A DNA stretch of 64,000 nucleotides from Streptomyces sp. NBC_01485. Its GTDB lineage: Bacteria; Actinomycetota; Actinomycetes; Streptomycetales; Streptomycetaceae. The position numbers were made by a program, and so were the translations under genes. The notes beneath the pieces are model-generated. The model was not told where the DNA came from, did no database searches, and worked only from the letters and a program-made list of their open reading frames with translations. The stretch is taken from the NCBI RefSeq assembly GCF_036227125.1, contig NZ_CP109435.1, positions 4,960,001-5,024,000 on the forward strand, given 5' to 3'. This document shows, piece by piece, positions 33,191-41,961 of the stretch (position 1 is the first letter of the stretch; every line of letters starts with the position of its first letter).

Positions 33191-34741
33191 TCAGCGGCCG
33201 TTCCCGCTGCCGCCGTTGCCGCCCCCGCCCCCGTTGCCCTTCGCGGGGGCGCGGCGACGGCCCTGGGAGGCGGGTCGGCCGCCCCCGGCCGCGGCGGGAC
33301 GACCGCCCTGGCCTCCGGCCGGACGGCCGCGTCGGGCGCGCGGGGCGGAACCCGAGCGCTCGGGCCGCTTCTCCGAGGCGGGCGGCGGGGTGAGCACGAC
33401 GGGCACGCCCGACGGCGCCTGCGCACCGGTGATACGGCTCAGCTCGGCCTCTCCCGAGCGGACCCGGGTGGTCTGCGGGGTGATGCCGGCGTCGGCCATC
33501 AGCCGCGTCATCTCCCGCCGCTGGTGGGGCAGGACCAGCGTGACGACCGTGCCGGACTCGCCGGCGCGTGCCGTACGGCCGCCCCGGTGCAGGTAGTCCT
33601 TGTGGTCGCCGGGCGGGTCGACGTTGACGACGAGGTCGAGGTTGTCGACGTGGATGCCACGGGCCGCGACGTTGGTCGCCACCAGCACCGTCACATGGCC
33701 GTCCTTGAACTGGGCCAGCGTGCGCGTGCGCTGGTTCTGCGACTTGCCGCCGTGCAGCGACGCCGCGCGCACCCCGACCGCCAGCAGCTTCTTGGCCAGC
33801 CGGTCCGCCGCGTGCTTGGTGTCGAGGAACATGATCACTCGTCCGTCGCGGGCGGCGATCTCCGTCGTCGTGGCGTGCTTGTCCTCGTCCTCGACGTGCA
33901 GCACGTGGTGCTCCATCGTCGTCACCGCGCCCGCGGACGGGTCGACGGAGTGGACGACCGGGTCGTGCAGGTAGTTGCGCACCAGCCGGTCGACGTTACG
34001 GTCCAGGGTCGCCGAGAACAGCATGCGCTGGCCGTCCGGACGCACCTGGTCGAGGAGCTGCGTCACCTGCGGCATGAAGCCCATGTCGGCCATCTGGTCG
34101 GCCTCGTCGAGGACGGTGATGGCGACCCGGTCGAGACGGCAGTCGTCCCGGTCGATGAGGTCCTTGAGCCGGCCGGGCGTGGCCACGACCACCTCGGCGC
34201 CGCCGCGCAGCGCGCTCGCCTGCCGGCCGATCGACAGACCGCCGACCACCGTGGCGATCCGCAGCCGCAGCGCACGGGCGTAGGGGGTGAGGGCGTCGTT
34301 GACCTGCTGGGCGAGTTCCCGGGTGGGGACGAGGACCAGGGCCAGCGGCTGACGGGGCTCGGCGCGCTGCCCGTCCATACGGGCCAGCATCGCGAGGCCG
34401 AAGGCGAGGGTCTTGCCGGAGCCGGTGCGGCCACGGCCCAGGACGTCCCGGCCGGCCAGCGAGTTCGGCAGCGTCGCGGCCTGGATCGGGAACGGGGTGG
34501 TGACGCCTTCGGCGCCGAGGGCGGTCAACAGCCGCTCGGGCATGTCGAGTTCGGCGAACGCCTCGACCGGCGGCAACCCCGGGGTGAGGGTGACGGGCAG
34601 GGCGAACTCACCGCCGGACGCGGCGGGACGACTCCCGCGCCCACTCCGCCCGGCCTTGGCCGAACCGGCCGAACCGGCCGAACGGGAGGGGGCGGTACCG
34701 CCGCCACCACGGCGGGAGCGGACGGAGCTGTTGCGGTTCAT
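33191..34741 (-). CDS. DEAD-box RNA helicase (cold-shock-linked), copy 1
   Basis: 516 residues from the ATG at 34741 (GAGGAAGG 6 bases upstream). Motifs in order: Q-motif region PFPIQAATLPNSLAGRDVLG, Walker A GRGRTGSGKT, motif Ia LVPTRELAQQV, DEAD in ITVLDEADQMADMGFMPQV, SAT in MLFSATLDRN, HRGGRTARAGESG (motif VI). The C-terminus is an Arg/Gly-rich tail of ~75 residues, likely RNA-binding. It lies downstream of a cold-shock gene in the same direction with a hairpin between them. A paralogue is at 58794-60299. Confidence 0.97.
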   Translation of the reverse strand: MNRNSSVRSRRGGGGTAPSRSAGSAGSAKAGRSGRGSRPAASGGEFALPVTLTPGLPPVEAFAELDMPERLLTALGAEGVTTPFPIQAATLPNSLAGRDVLGRGRTGSGKTLAFGLAMLARMDGQRAEPRQPLALVLVPTRELAQQVNDALTPYARALRLRIATVVGGLSIGRQASALRGGAEVVVATPGRLKDLIDRDDCRLDRVAITVLDEADQMADMGFMPQVTQLLDQVRPDGQRMLFSATLDRNVDRLVRNYLHDPVVHSVDPSAGAVTTMEHHVLHVEDEDKHATTTEIAARDGRVIMFLDTKHAADRLAKKLLAVGVRAASLHGGKSQNQRTRTLAQFKDGHVTVLVATNVAARGIHVDNLDLVVNVDPPGDHKDYLHRGGRTARAGESGTVVTLVLPHQRREMTRLMADAGITPQTTRVRSGEAELSRITGAQAPSGVPVVLTPPPASEKRPERSGSAPRARRGRPAGGQGGRPAAAGGGRPASQGRRRAPAKGNGGGGGNGGSGNGR

Positions 34742-34840
34742 TCGGAACCTTCCTCGATGCGGCACGTATCGAGGAATTCCTCCCGATTTGAGGATTCACA
34801 AGAATGAGCCGAAGAAAATACATCAAATACAACGACGTGA

Positions 34841-34875
34841 GCCGGGGCCCGCACTACGAGAGTGCGAGCCCCGGC
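34841..34875 (-). terminator. Hairpin between cold-shock gene and DEAD-box gene (copy 1)
   Basis: GCCGGGGCCCGCACT pairs with AGTGCGAGCCCCGGC around ACGAG, 15 bp with one mismatch. It lies 28 bases after the cold-shock stop. An equivalent hairpin sits at 60462-60495 in the second module, so it is conserved. It probably terminates most csp transcripts and lets a fraction run into the helicase gene. Confidence 0.8.
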
Positions 34876-34903
34876 CACGTGGTACGCGTAGGTCGCGTCA
34901 GCG

Positions 34904-35107
34904 TCAGGCGGGAACGATGTTCTCGGCCTGCGGGCCCTTCTGGCCCTGCGTGACGTCGAAGGTAACCTTCTGGCCTTCCTGAAGCTCGCGGAAGCCCTGG
35001 GTGGCGATGTTCGAGTAGTGGGCGAAAACGTCGGGGCCGCCACCCTCCTGCTCGATGAAGCCGAAGCCCTTTTCCGCGTTGAACCACTTCACGGTGCCAG
35101 ATGCCAT
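34904..35107 (-). CDS. Cold-shock protein (CspA family), copy 1
   Basis: 67 residues. The RNP1 and RNP2 motifs are visible ([14 protein letters not shown] and DVFAHYSNI), as is the start MASGTVKWF. It is a single-stranded nucleic-acid-binding OB-fold RNA chaperone. AAGGGAG precedes the ATG by 6 bases. The ~150-base leader contains a block shared with the second csp gene. Confidence 0.97.
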   Translation of the reverse strand: MASGTVKWFNAEKGFGFIEQEGGGPDVFAHYSNIATQGFRELQEGQKVTFDVTQGQKGPQAENIVPA

Positions 35108-35224
35108 ATTGATCTCCCTTGGGGCAGTGCCCGGTGTCCGCACCTTGCGGAACCGGCGTCGCAGGATCAGAAAGCCCCGGAAACAAAAAGAGTGCCCGTC
35201 GACGGAAGGTCGAAGAGCACTCAC

Positions 35225-35268
35225 AAGCCTCTGGTAACCGAAACTGCCACTTTTATCACGGTAGCACA
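35225..35268 (-). promoter_or_regulatory. Conserved promoter/leader block of cold-shock gene 1
   Basis: On the minus strand a TGCTACCGT (possible -10) is followed by GGCAGTTTCGGTTACCAGAG. The second csp gene has the matching TGCTACTGT and TTGCAGTTGTGGTTGCCTAG at the same order and spacing (60765-60809), although the sequence between is different. Conservation between paralogues points to a shared promoter plus a 5'-leader element controlling expression. Confidence 0.6.
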
Positions 35269-35370
35269 GGTCGGAGCGAAGGGCCCACGATGCCCCCACG
35301 GAGTGTCTGAAAAGTGTCCTAGGAGCGCTCCAGGCCGTGGGACGGCACACCTGAGTTGTATAACCTGATC

Positions 35371-35739
35371 ATGATTTATCACGTCGTACCGCTCGACGAG
35401 TGGAGCGCCGCCCCCGACCGGCCCTACGCGCCCGCCTCCCTCGCCGAGGACGGATTCGTGCACTGCTCGCCCGACGAGGAGACCACCCTCACCGTCGTCA
35501 ACGCCTTCTACCGCGACGCTCCCCGCCCCCTGCTGGCCCTGGTCCTCGACGAGAATCGCCTCACCGCGAGATGCGAGTGGGAGGCAGCCGCCCCTGCCCC
35601 ACCCCCCGGCACCGCCGAGACCACCCTGTTCCCCCACGTATTCGGCCCCCTCGACCGCAACGCCGTCACCCGAGTCCTCGAGGTCCGCTGGGACGAGGAG
35701 GGCCGGGCGACGGGCCTGGAGGACCGCGACGGACACTGA
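35371..35739 (+). CDS. DUF952 family protein
   Basis: 122 residues from the ATG at 35371. It starts MIYHVVPLDEWSAAPDRPYA and has the family's SLAEDGFVHCSPDEETTLTV and PHVFGPLDRNAVTRVLEV segments. The fold is small and alpha/beta, of unknown function. It is divergent from csp copy 1, and the 263-bp gap holds both promoters. Confidence 0.88.
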   Translation: MIYHVVPLDEWSAAPDRPYAPASLAEDGFVHCSPDEETTLTVVNAFYRDAPRPLLALVLDENRLTARCEWEAAAPAPPPGTAETTLFPHVFGPLDRNAVTRVLEVRWDEEGRATGLEDRDGH

Positions 35740-35757
35740 TTAAGGTGCCGCCGCAGC

Positions 35758-35874
35758 TCATCCGGGCTCTCCCAGCCGCTCCGTCTCCGTCCTCCTCGCC
35801 CTCCGCGTCCGCACGAAGTGGACGATCGCCAGGACGAGGGTGAGCAGCACGACGTCCTCGATCAGGTCCTCCAC
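35758..35874 (-). CDS. Possible 38-residue single-pass membrane peptide
   Basis: From a GTG at 35874: VEDLIEDVVLLTLVLAIVHF, then VRTRRARRTETERLGEPG. One hydrophobic helix with a basic C-terminal side is plausible for a small membrane protein. It overlaps the 3' end of the broken TerB-like gene by 13 bases. It could equally be noise. Confidence 0.3.
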   Translation of the reverse strand: MEDLIEDVVLLTLVLAIVHFVRTRRARRTETERLGEPG

Positions 35875-36131
35875 GGCCCTCGCCGTCCTCGCGGCGGAGT
35901 GCCCGAAGGTGGCGCCAGGTCGAGGGAGAAGCACGCCTCGCGGACGACGGCCTGCTCCGTCTTGTCGAAGTCGCCGTCGGCGCCGCCGATGACGATGCCG
36001 ATCTGGATGACCGCCCGTGCCTCGGCCGGCTTCTTCTTCGCCTTGGCGATCTCCTGCAACACGCTGACCTTGCCGAAGTCGAAGTCGGCGGTCAGCTTGT
36101 CGATGTTGGCGTCGAAACGCCGCTGAAGATC
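35862..36131 (-). pseudogene. TerB-like gene, 3' part (interrupted by the transposon island)
   Basis: On the minus strand the frame reads DLQRRFDANIDKLTADFDFG, then KVSVLQEIAKAKKKPAEARA and GIVIGGADGDFDKTEQAVVR, which is the C-terminal half of the TerB-type tellurite-resistance protein of Streptomyces. The N-terminal half is at 52208-52430, on the other side of the island. Joining the two at the repeated GATCTTC (minus strand) restores one frame. The last ~15 residues (PSGTPPRGRRGPWRT) differ from what I remember of the family, so a second change near the 3' end is possible. Confidence 0.85.
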
Positions 36132-36168
36132 GGCGTTGGGGACCAGCGGTACAGCCGTTGGCGCTAAG
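36132..36168. repeat. Left terminal inverted repeat of the Tn3-family element
   Basis: 37 bp beginning GGCGTTGGGGACCAGCGG and ending GTTGGCGCTAAG. It matches the right end (52171-52207) except for two bases in the outer six. It is the binding site of TnpA. Confidence 0.9.
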
Positions 36169-36265
36169 GATTTGATCTTCGTCGTCTAGCACAGGTGATC
36201 GGTCTGCTGCGGAGGTTCGGAGGAAGATCCCCGACCCCCGGCCGGGGCTGATTACCGTCCGTCGC

Positions 36266-39200
36266 ATGCCGGTGGAATTTCTGACTGATGAGCAGGCCGA
36301 GGCGTACGGGAAGTTCGCCGAGGAGCCGACGAGGCCCGAGCTGGAGCGGTTCTTCTTCCTCGACGACGAGGACAGGAAGCTGATCGCGAAGCGGCGTGGT
36401 GACCACAACCGGCTCGGTTTCGCCCTCCAGATGTGCACGGTCCGCTACATCGGGCTGTTCCTGGAGGACCCCCTGGCGGTGCCGTGGCCGGTGGTGAAGC
36501 ACCTGGCCGTGCAGTTGGAGATCGAGGACGTCTCCTGCGTCAAGGAGTACACCGAGCGGTTGAAGACGGCGTACGAGCACGCGTGGGAGATCCGCGATGC
36601 GTACGACTACCACCCATTCGAGGACCACACCCAGGGCCGGAGGTTCCGGGCGTTCCTGCACGGCCGGGCGTGGACGGCGCACGCCGAGGGACCGAAGGCG
36701 CTGTTCGATCACTCGGTGGGCTGGCTGCGCCGGCACCGGGTGCTGCTGCCGGGGGTGAGCGTGCTGGCCCGCCAGGTCTCCGAGGTCCGCGCCATCGCGG
36801 AGAAGCGGCTGCACACCACGGTCGCGAAGGCCGCCCGCAGGGCGGACCCCGCGCTGCCCGGTGATCTGGTGGCCACGCTGAAGACTCCGGAGGGCAGGCG
36901 GTACTCGGAGCTTGAGCGGATGCGCCAGCCTCCGACGCGGACCACGGGTACCGCGATGAAGGGCGCCTTGCAGCGGGTCGAGGACATCGCCGCCTTCCAG
37001 CTGGGCCGTTTGAAGCTGGAGCAGATCCCGCCGAACCGGCTGTCCGCGCTGGCCCGGTACGGGCTGGGCACCAAGGCGCCGAAGCTGGAGCGGACCCCGG
37101 AGCCCAAGCGCACGGCGATGCTCACCGCGGTGGTGCGCCACCTGGAGGCCAAGGCAATCGACGACGCCCTGGACCTGTTCGAGATTCTGATGGCCACCAG
37201 GCTGATCAGCACCGCGAAGCGGTCCACCGACAAGCAGCGCCTCTCCACGCTGCCGCAGTTGGAGAAGGCATCGCGGCTCGTGGCCAAGGCCGCGACGGTG
37301 TTCATCGAGGAGCTGGAACTCATCGAGCAGAGCGGCTGCGCTGTGGACGTGACCGCACTGTGGGCGGCGCTGGAGGAGGTCGCGCCCCGGGCGGCACTGT
37401 CCAGCGCGGCCACGGTGGTGGTGAGCCTGGTCCCGGAGGACGACGGGACGGCGGAGTCCGCGCTGCGTGGGGCGCTGGCGCTGCGCTACAACACGGTCAA
37501 GCCGTTCCTGTCGCTGCTGGGCGAGACCTCGGCGCTGGGGGCTGCGACTGGCGGGGCCCGCGTCCTGGCCGGGGTGAAGAGGCTGCCGGCGCTGTCGCGG
37601 CGGAAGGTGGGCGAGAAGCCGCTGCTGCCGCGGGAGGTCGACGACAAGCTGGTGCCGGCGCACTGGCGCAAGGCGGTGTACGCGAACACCGAGCTCCCGC
37701 AAGGGGCGGTGGACCGCGACGCGTACGTGGTGTGCGTGCTGGAGCAGTTGTTCCGCGCGCTCAAGCGCCGCGACATCTTCGCCTCTCCCTCGCACCGCTG
37801 GTCCGACCCGCGCGCCCGCCTGCTGGACGGCAAGAGCTGGGAGGCGGTGCGCGAGGACGTCCTGGCGGGGCTGAGTCTGGAGGAGGACGCCGAGGAGCAC
37901 CTGCGGGAGCTGACGGCGGTCCTGGACGCGACGTGGAAGCAGATGGCCGAGCGCCTGGAGGAGGCTGGCACCGGCGCGAAGATCAGCATCGAGGTCCAGC
38001 CGAACGGTAGGGCGAAGCTGAACGTGGAGAAGCTCCACGCGCTCGGAGAGCCGAAGTCCCTGGCCTGGCTGCGCGGCCGGGTCGAGAAGATGCTCCCGAA
38101 GATCGACCTGCCGGACCTGCTGTTTGAGGTGCAAGCCTGGACCGGATTCCTGGACGCCTTCGTGCACCTGGGCGACGGCAAGACCCGCATGAAGGACCTG
38201 ACCACCTCAGTCGTCGCGCTCCTCGTGAGCGAGGCGTGCAATATCGGCATGACCCCGGTCATCAACCCGAACCACGAGGCGCTCACCCGGGCCCGGCTCG
38301 TCCACGTCGACCAGTACTACCTGCGCGCGGAGACCATCGCCGCGGCGAACGCCGCGCTGATTGAGGCCCAGGCCCGGGTGGCGATCGTTCAGCACTGGGG
38401 CAAGGGACTGCTCGCCTCCGTCGACGGCCTGCGCTTCGTTGTCCCCGTCCGCACCATCAACGCCGCCCCCAGCCCCAAGTACTTCGCGAAGAAGAAGGGC
38501 ATCACCTGGCTGAACGCCATCAACGACCAGGTCATCGGCATCGGGCAGATGGTCGTGCCCGGCACCCCACGCGACTCCCTGTTCATCCTGGACGCCCTAC
38601 TGAACCTGGACGGCGGAGTGAAGCCGGAGATGGTCGCCACCGACAACGCCTCCTACTCCGACATGGTCTTCGGCATCTTCAAGATGCTCGGCTACCGCTT
38701 CTCCCCGCGCTTCAAGGACCTCGAAGACCAGCGGTTCTGGAAGGCGGCGATGCCCGGCGCCGAGACGGCGGGCGGGTACGGGCCGCTGGAGGCGCTGGCC
38801 CGCAACAAGGTCAACGTGAAGAAGGTCCTGACCGCCTGGCCGGACATGCTGCGGGTGGCCGGCTCCCTGGTCACCAACCAGGTGAGGGCCTACGACCTGC
38901 TGCGGATGTTCGGCCGCGAGGGCCACCCCACCCCGCTGGGGCAGGCGTTCGCCGAGTATGGGCGGATCGCCAAGACCCTGCACCTACTCGCCGTCGTCGA
39001 CCCGGTCGACGACACCTACCGGCGTCAGATGCACAAGCAGCTCACCGTCCAGGAGTCCCGCCACAAACTCGCCCGTGACATCTGCCACGGCAAGAAGGGC
39101 ACCATCCACCAGGCGTACCGGGACGGGATGGAAGATCAGTTGGGGTCGCTGGGTCTCGTCTTGAATGCGGTGGTGCTCTGGACGACCCGGTACATCGACG

Positions 39201-39403
39201 CTGCCGTCGCCCAGCTCCGCGCCGAGGGGCACGAGATCCGCGACGCGGACGTGGCCCGTCTCTCCCCGCTCAAGCACAAGAACCTCAACGTCCTGGGTCG
39301 CTACAGCTTCACCGCTACCCAGCCGGCGAGCGGCACCCTGCGCCCGCTGCGCGACCCGGACGCGGCCGGACTCGATGACGACGAGGACGGCGCGGAGGAC
39401 TGA
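36266..39403 (+). CDS. tnpA: Tn3-family transposase TnpA
   Basis: 1045 residues, full length for the family, starting MPVEFLTDEQAEAYGKFAEE about 100 bp inside the left end. The N-terminal DUF4158-type DNA-binding domain covers residues ~1-170. The DDE catalytic residues can be placed: Asp720 in ASVDGLRFVVPV, Asp793 in MVATDNASYSDMVFG, Glu930 in VQESRHKLARDICHGKKG. All motifs are intact, so replicative transposition is likely still possible. It acts on the 37-bp ends. Confidence 0.97.
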   Translation: MPVEFLTDEQAEAYGKFAEEPTRPELERFFFLDDEDRKLIAKRRGDHNRLGFALQMCTVRYIGLFLEDPLAVPWPVVKHLAVQLEIEDVSCVKEYTERLKTAYEHAWEIRDAYDYHPFEDHTQGRRFRAFLHGRAWTAHAEGPKALFDHSVGWLRRHRVLLPGVSVLARQVSEVRAIAEKRLHTTVAKAARRADPALPGDLVATLKTPEGRRYSELERMRQPPTRTTGTAMKGALQRVEDIAAFQLGRLKLEQIPPNRLSALARYGLGTKAPKLERTPEPKRTAMLTAVVRHLEAKAIDDALDLFEILMATRLISTAKRSTDKQRLSTLPQLEKASRLVAKAATVFIEELELIEQSGCAVDVTALWAALEEVAPRAALSSAATVVVSLVPEDDGTAESALRGALALRYNTVKPFLSLLGETSALGAATGGARVLAGVKRLPALSRRKVGEKPLLPREVDDKLVPAHWRKAVYANTELPQGAVDRDAYVVCVLEQLFRALKRRDIFASPSHRWSDPRARLLDGKSWEAVREDVLAGLSLEEDAEEHLRELTAVLDATWKQMAERLEEAGTGAKISIEVQPNGRAKLNVEKLHALGEPKSLAWLRGRVEKMLPKIDLPDLLFEVQAWTGFLDAFVHLGDGKTRMKDLTTSVVALLVSEACNIGMTPVINPNHEALTRARLVHVDQYYLRAETIAAANAALIEAQARVAIVQHWGKGLLASVDGLRFVVPVRTINAAPSPKYFAKKKGITWLNAINDQVIGIGQMVVPGTPRDSLFILDALLNLDGGVKPEMVATDNASYSDMVFGIFKMLGYRFSPRFKDLEDQRFWKAAMPGAETAGGYGPLEALARNKVNVKKVLTAWPDMLRVAGSLVTNQVRAYDLLRMFGREGHPTPLGQAFAEYGRIAKTLHLLAVVDPVDDTYRRQMHKQLTVQESRHKLARDICHGKKGTIHQAYRDGMEDQLGSLGLVLNAVVLWTTRYIDAAVAQLRAEGHEIRDADVARLSPLKHKNLNVLGRYSFTATQPASGTLRPLRDPDAAGLDDDEDGAED

Positions 39404-39615
39404 CGGCGTCAGGTACCGACCGCGGCGTCGATCAGCTTGTGGGCCGCCGCCTCCGGCAGCCGCTTCGACTCCGTGGCGGTCTGCTCTCTGGGGGCATGCC
39501 GACGCTACGGGCAGCCGCTGGCACTGAGCGCCACCTGGCCCGCTTGGACAAAATATGCCGTTCACCGCATGGACCGCCGGAGCACGGGCGGGATCGGAGT
39601 CGAGGTCTTGTGCCC

Positions 39616-40179
39616 TCAGCCCAAGCTGCCGGCGGTACGGCCAAGTACGGTGCGGAACCGTTCCCGCCCCGCCCCGATGCTCGCCTCCCACAGTCCTGCG
39701 GCGTCACCGGACACCGAGAGGGCCTGGAGCCCGTGCTCCTGTGCAAGGAACCCGGCGCCGAACACATTCTGGTCGAGCATCCCCATCGCAGTGAGCGCCG
39801 CATGGCCACAGGACACCGCGTCATCAACGCTCCCGGAGCCGTTGGCCAGTAGGGCATATCGCAGGACCAGGGCGGCGAAGAAGGTGTTGATGCCGACGAC
39901 GTCGGTGACCACTTCGTCATCCGTCGGCTGCAGCTCGGGGAACCGCTCCAACACACGTACGCGCTCCGCGCCGTCGGAGAGCGGGCGGTCGGCATGCCAG
40001 AGGTCGCGTACGGACTCCGCGTAGAAATCCACGTCGTCTTCCCGGCCCGGTGCGCCCACCCGCAGCCCCACAAACAGTGGCGCCATGCGTTCGGTACAGG
40101 CGGCTACGTACAGACGGACCATCTCTGCGTCCCCGCCGCGAAGGGTCTCCGTGACGGCCTCTTCCACCAGCTTCTTCAC
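39616..40179 (-). CDS. Passenger gene of unknown function (Tn3 element)
   Basis: 187 residues from the GTG at 40179 (AAAGGTGAGG just upstream); the frame is open to 40218. Text: VKKLVEEAVTETLRGGDAEM, RLYVAACTERMAPLFVGLRV, later VGINTFFAALVLRYALLANG. It is a soluble helical protein with no recognised domain. Codon use is less extreme than in core genes. It lies between tnpA and the two-gene DUF2199 unit, all on the minus strand. Confidence 0.7.
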   Translation of the reverse strand: MKKLVEEAVTETLRGGDAEMVRLYVAACTERMAPLFVGLRVGAPGREDDVDFYAESVRDLWHADRPLSDGAERVRVLERFPELQPTDDEVVTDVVGINTFFAALVLRYALLANGSGSVDDAVSCGHAALTAMGMLDQNVFGAGFLAQEHGLQALSVSGDAAGLWEASIGAGRERFRTVLGRTAGSLG

Positions 40180-40321
40180 GTCCTCACCTTTCCTGTAAGC
40201 CGTCCGTATGGCCGTCATGCTCGCAGGAGGCTGGCGCGTTCCAGTGCCTGGGGCACCAGTACCGCAACAGGGTCAACGCTCCGCAGATGTGACTGAGCGC
40301 TGAAAGCTTGGGCTGCAGGAG

Positions 40322-40987
40322 TCAGTGGCCGCTGAGGCCCCATACGTCGAGTCCGCCGTAGATATGGGCCTCCAGGCAGTGGGCCGCGGCGAAGCCGACG
40401 GCTCCGCCGCGGTAGATGGCGATGAGCGAGTCCTTGCCCCGCCACCAGGTGTCAGCGAGTCCCTGGACTTCGGGCACTGGCTCGAATCCGTCGAGGTCCA
40501 CCTGTTCGACGGCGTCGCCCTTGATCTTCGTGACGGTCTTGGCCCAGCAGCCCGCGTGGTGGGCCAGTGCCAGGGCTTCCACCCATCCCTCCGTGCTGGC
40601 GTGCAGAGGTGTCCAGTGGTCGGCGTCGATCCCGAACTCGCCTCCGGGCCCGATCATGAATCCGTGGGCCATGGACACCCGGCAGTCGCCGGCCGGGAAG
40701 CGCCACCCGTTCGCGGCCGAGCCCTCGGGAACGTCGGCTTCGAGAACGCGCGGGCCGCCCTCGTACGCGGGAGCCGGGGGCAGGGCGATGCCGCCCCAGA
40801 GCTCCTGGAAGGCCACGGCTCGGTCGATCTCCGCACCGGGTATCCCGTGCTTGAGCCATACGTCCCGATGCCTCCGGATGTCCCGGCGGGGAACACGGAG
40901 CCCGTGCGCTTCGACGAAGTACCGGGCCCGGCGGCTCAGGCCTTCTGGCGCCCGAGGGGTCCGCGGCACTCGCGCGTCGGCCCTCAC
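40322..40987 (-). CDS. Passenger gene of unknown function, coupled to DUF2199 gene
   Basis: 221 residues from a GTG at 40987 that overlaps the DUF2199 stop (GTGA). Residues 1-40 are Arg-rich. The middle is Trp/Gly-rich (ENGWRFPAGDC-like NGWRFPAGDCRVSMAHGFMI) and the C-terminus reads IYRGGAVGFAAAHCLEAHIY then GGLDVWGLSGH. No family is recognised. The tight coupling suggests a functional pair with the upstream gene. Confidence 0.7.
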   Translation of the reverse strand: MRADARVPRTPRAPEGLSRRARYFVEAHGLRVPRRDIRRHRDVWLKHGIPGAEIDRAVAFQELWGGIALPPAPAYEGGPRVLEADVPEGSAANGWRFPAGDCRVSMAHGFMIGPGGEFGIDADHWTPLHASTEGWVEALALAHHAGCWAKTVTKIKGDAVEQVDLDGFEPVPEVQGLADTWWRGKDSLIAIYRGGAVGFAAAHCLEAHIYGGLDVWGLSGH

Positions 40988-41511
40988 GACTGGTTCCTGT
41001 CGCGGGAGGGGTGAAGCACCGCCGCGGCAATCTCCCTTACGCGGTCCCGGGTGATTCCCGTGCGCTGTTCGACGGCGAGGGGGTGGTCGGTGGGTTCGAG
41101 TTCGACGAGAGGGCGCTCGCCGACCGGGCGGGTGTGGACGTGAGTCTTTAGGTTGAGAGTCGTGGGCGAGTAGGCCGAGAGGTCAGTAGTGAGCCAGCCG
41201 AAGTAGGGCGCCTCCGCTTCTCGGCCGGTGGTGTCCCACAAGTCCGCCGCGCGGGAGAAGTTCTCGCGGCTGAGCGAGACCCAGACAGCCCAGGAAAACA
41301 CCTCGTCGCTGCCGATGACTGGTATCTCGATCAGACCCTTGACGAAGTAGTGCTGTGCCCGGATCACGCACTGGTCCGACGAGAGCAGGCAGTCGTCCGC
41401 GTCAGCGAAGGCCGGATCCCACACGGCCGGGGCCTCGGCCGTGTAGTTCATGGGCAGCTCAGGGTGGTGCGCCCCACAGCACGAGCAGAGGAATCCGAGA
41501 TCACTGGTCAT
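40984..41511 (-). CDS. DUF2199 family protein
   Basis: 175 residues from the ATG at 41511. It starts MTSDLGFLCSCCGAHHPELP, with the CSCCG zinc-type motif, and continues with SDQCVIRAQHYFVKGLIEIP and SWAVWVSLSRENFSRAADLW, the DUF2199 pattern. Function unknown; proteins of this type are often found as single accessory genes. The paired gene downstream overlaps it. Confidence 0.85.
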   Translation of the reverse strand: MTSDLGFLCSCCGAHHPELPMNYTAEAPAVWDPAFADADDCLLSSDQCVIRAQHYFVKGLIEIPVIGSDEVFSWAVWVSLSRENFSRAADLWDTTGREAEAPYFGWLTTDLSAYSPTTLNLKTHVHTRPVGERPLVELEPTDHPLAVEQRTGITRDRVREIAAAVLHPSRDRNQS

Positions 41512-41665
41512 GACGTGGAGCCTAGTGACCGCCTTCGCCACCCTCGATCGGCACCCACTGGCACCACCAACGAGCATGCGGGCCGCGCGTAGCGCTCAGG
41601 CGGGCCAACTGCGTCCGGTCACAGCAGCCTGGCGACCTCCGGCCACGGGCATCACACACAGTCAT

Positions 41666-41785
41666 TCTCATAAATGAACATCTGTGAGAGTTCTGCGAGA
41701 GCGCCGGAAGTGATCACTTTTCCGCAGGTCAACGCTCGCAAAAGTCCTCTCGAAACCCGCACGTTGTGCGACGGGGTTCTGAGAG
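41666..41785. other. Candidate res site (three imperfect dyads) upstream of tnpR
   Basis: Three spaced inverted repeats precede the tnpR start: TCTCA...TGAGA (41666-41689), GCGAGAGCG...CGCTCGC (41695-41739, with the inner palindrome AAGTGATCACTT), and CTCTCGAAACCC...GGGGTTCTGAGAG (41747-41785). Tn3-type res sites have three resolvase-binding subsites next to tnpR. The block is AT-richer than its surroundings. Assignment is by position and symmetry only. Confidence 0.45.
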
Positions 41786-41794
41786 ACTCCCAGC

Positions 41795-41812
41795 ATGGAT
41801 CTCACGCCCGAT
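41795..41812 (+). pseudogene. tnpR: tnpR resolvase, fragment 1 (start codon and residues 1-6)
   Basis: ATGGATCTCACGCCCGAT encodes MDLTPD. It joins in frame to fragment 2 at 43609 when the composite element 41813-43603 and one CCGAT copy are removed, giving MDLTPDQAALAVERHDCPNC, the normal N-terminus of Streptomyces Tn3-type resolvases as I remember them. Confidence 0.8.
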
Positions 41813-41961
41813 TGTCAGGTTCCGTAGTCGTCTGCACTGATGTCCGAAGTCCTCTGCACGCGCGTCGGCTGAGGTCGGCGACGGTCGCGCTCGTCCGAAC
41901 TTCCCGTGCACTCGACTACGAACGCGCTGGTCACCTGTGCAGGCGACTTCGGACATTGACA
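41813..41961 (+). repeat. 149-bp miniature inverted-repeat element, copy 1
   Basis: It starts TGTCAGGTTCCGTAGTCG; the complement of its end starts TGTCAATGTCCGAAGTCG. The two ends agree at about 23 of the first 30 positions. It has no coding capacity of its own. It is identical over all 149 bases to copy 2. Confidence 0.9.

Noticed and set aside
36164-38167. 667-codon minus-strand frame opposite tnpA
   Set aside because: Shadow frame; the plus strand encodes a complete Tn3 transposase with all three catalytic residues.
39404-39480. Minus-strand frame ending TESKRLPEAAAHKLIDAAVG next to tnpA
   Set aside because: It looks like the end of a protein but only about 28 codons remain after an upstream stop and no start is available; at most a remnant.
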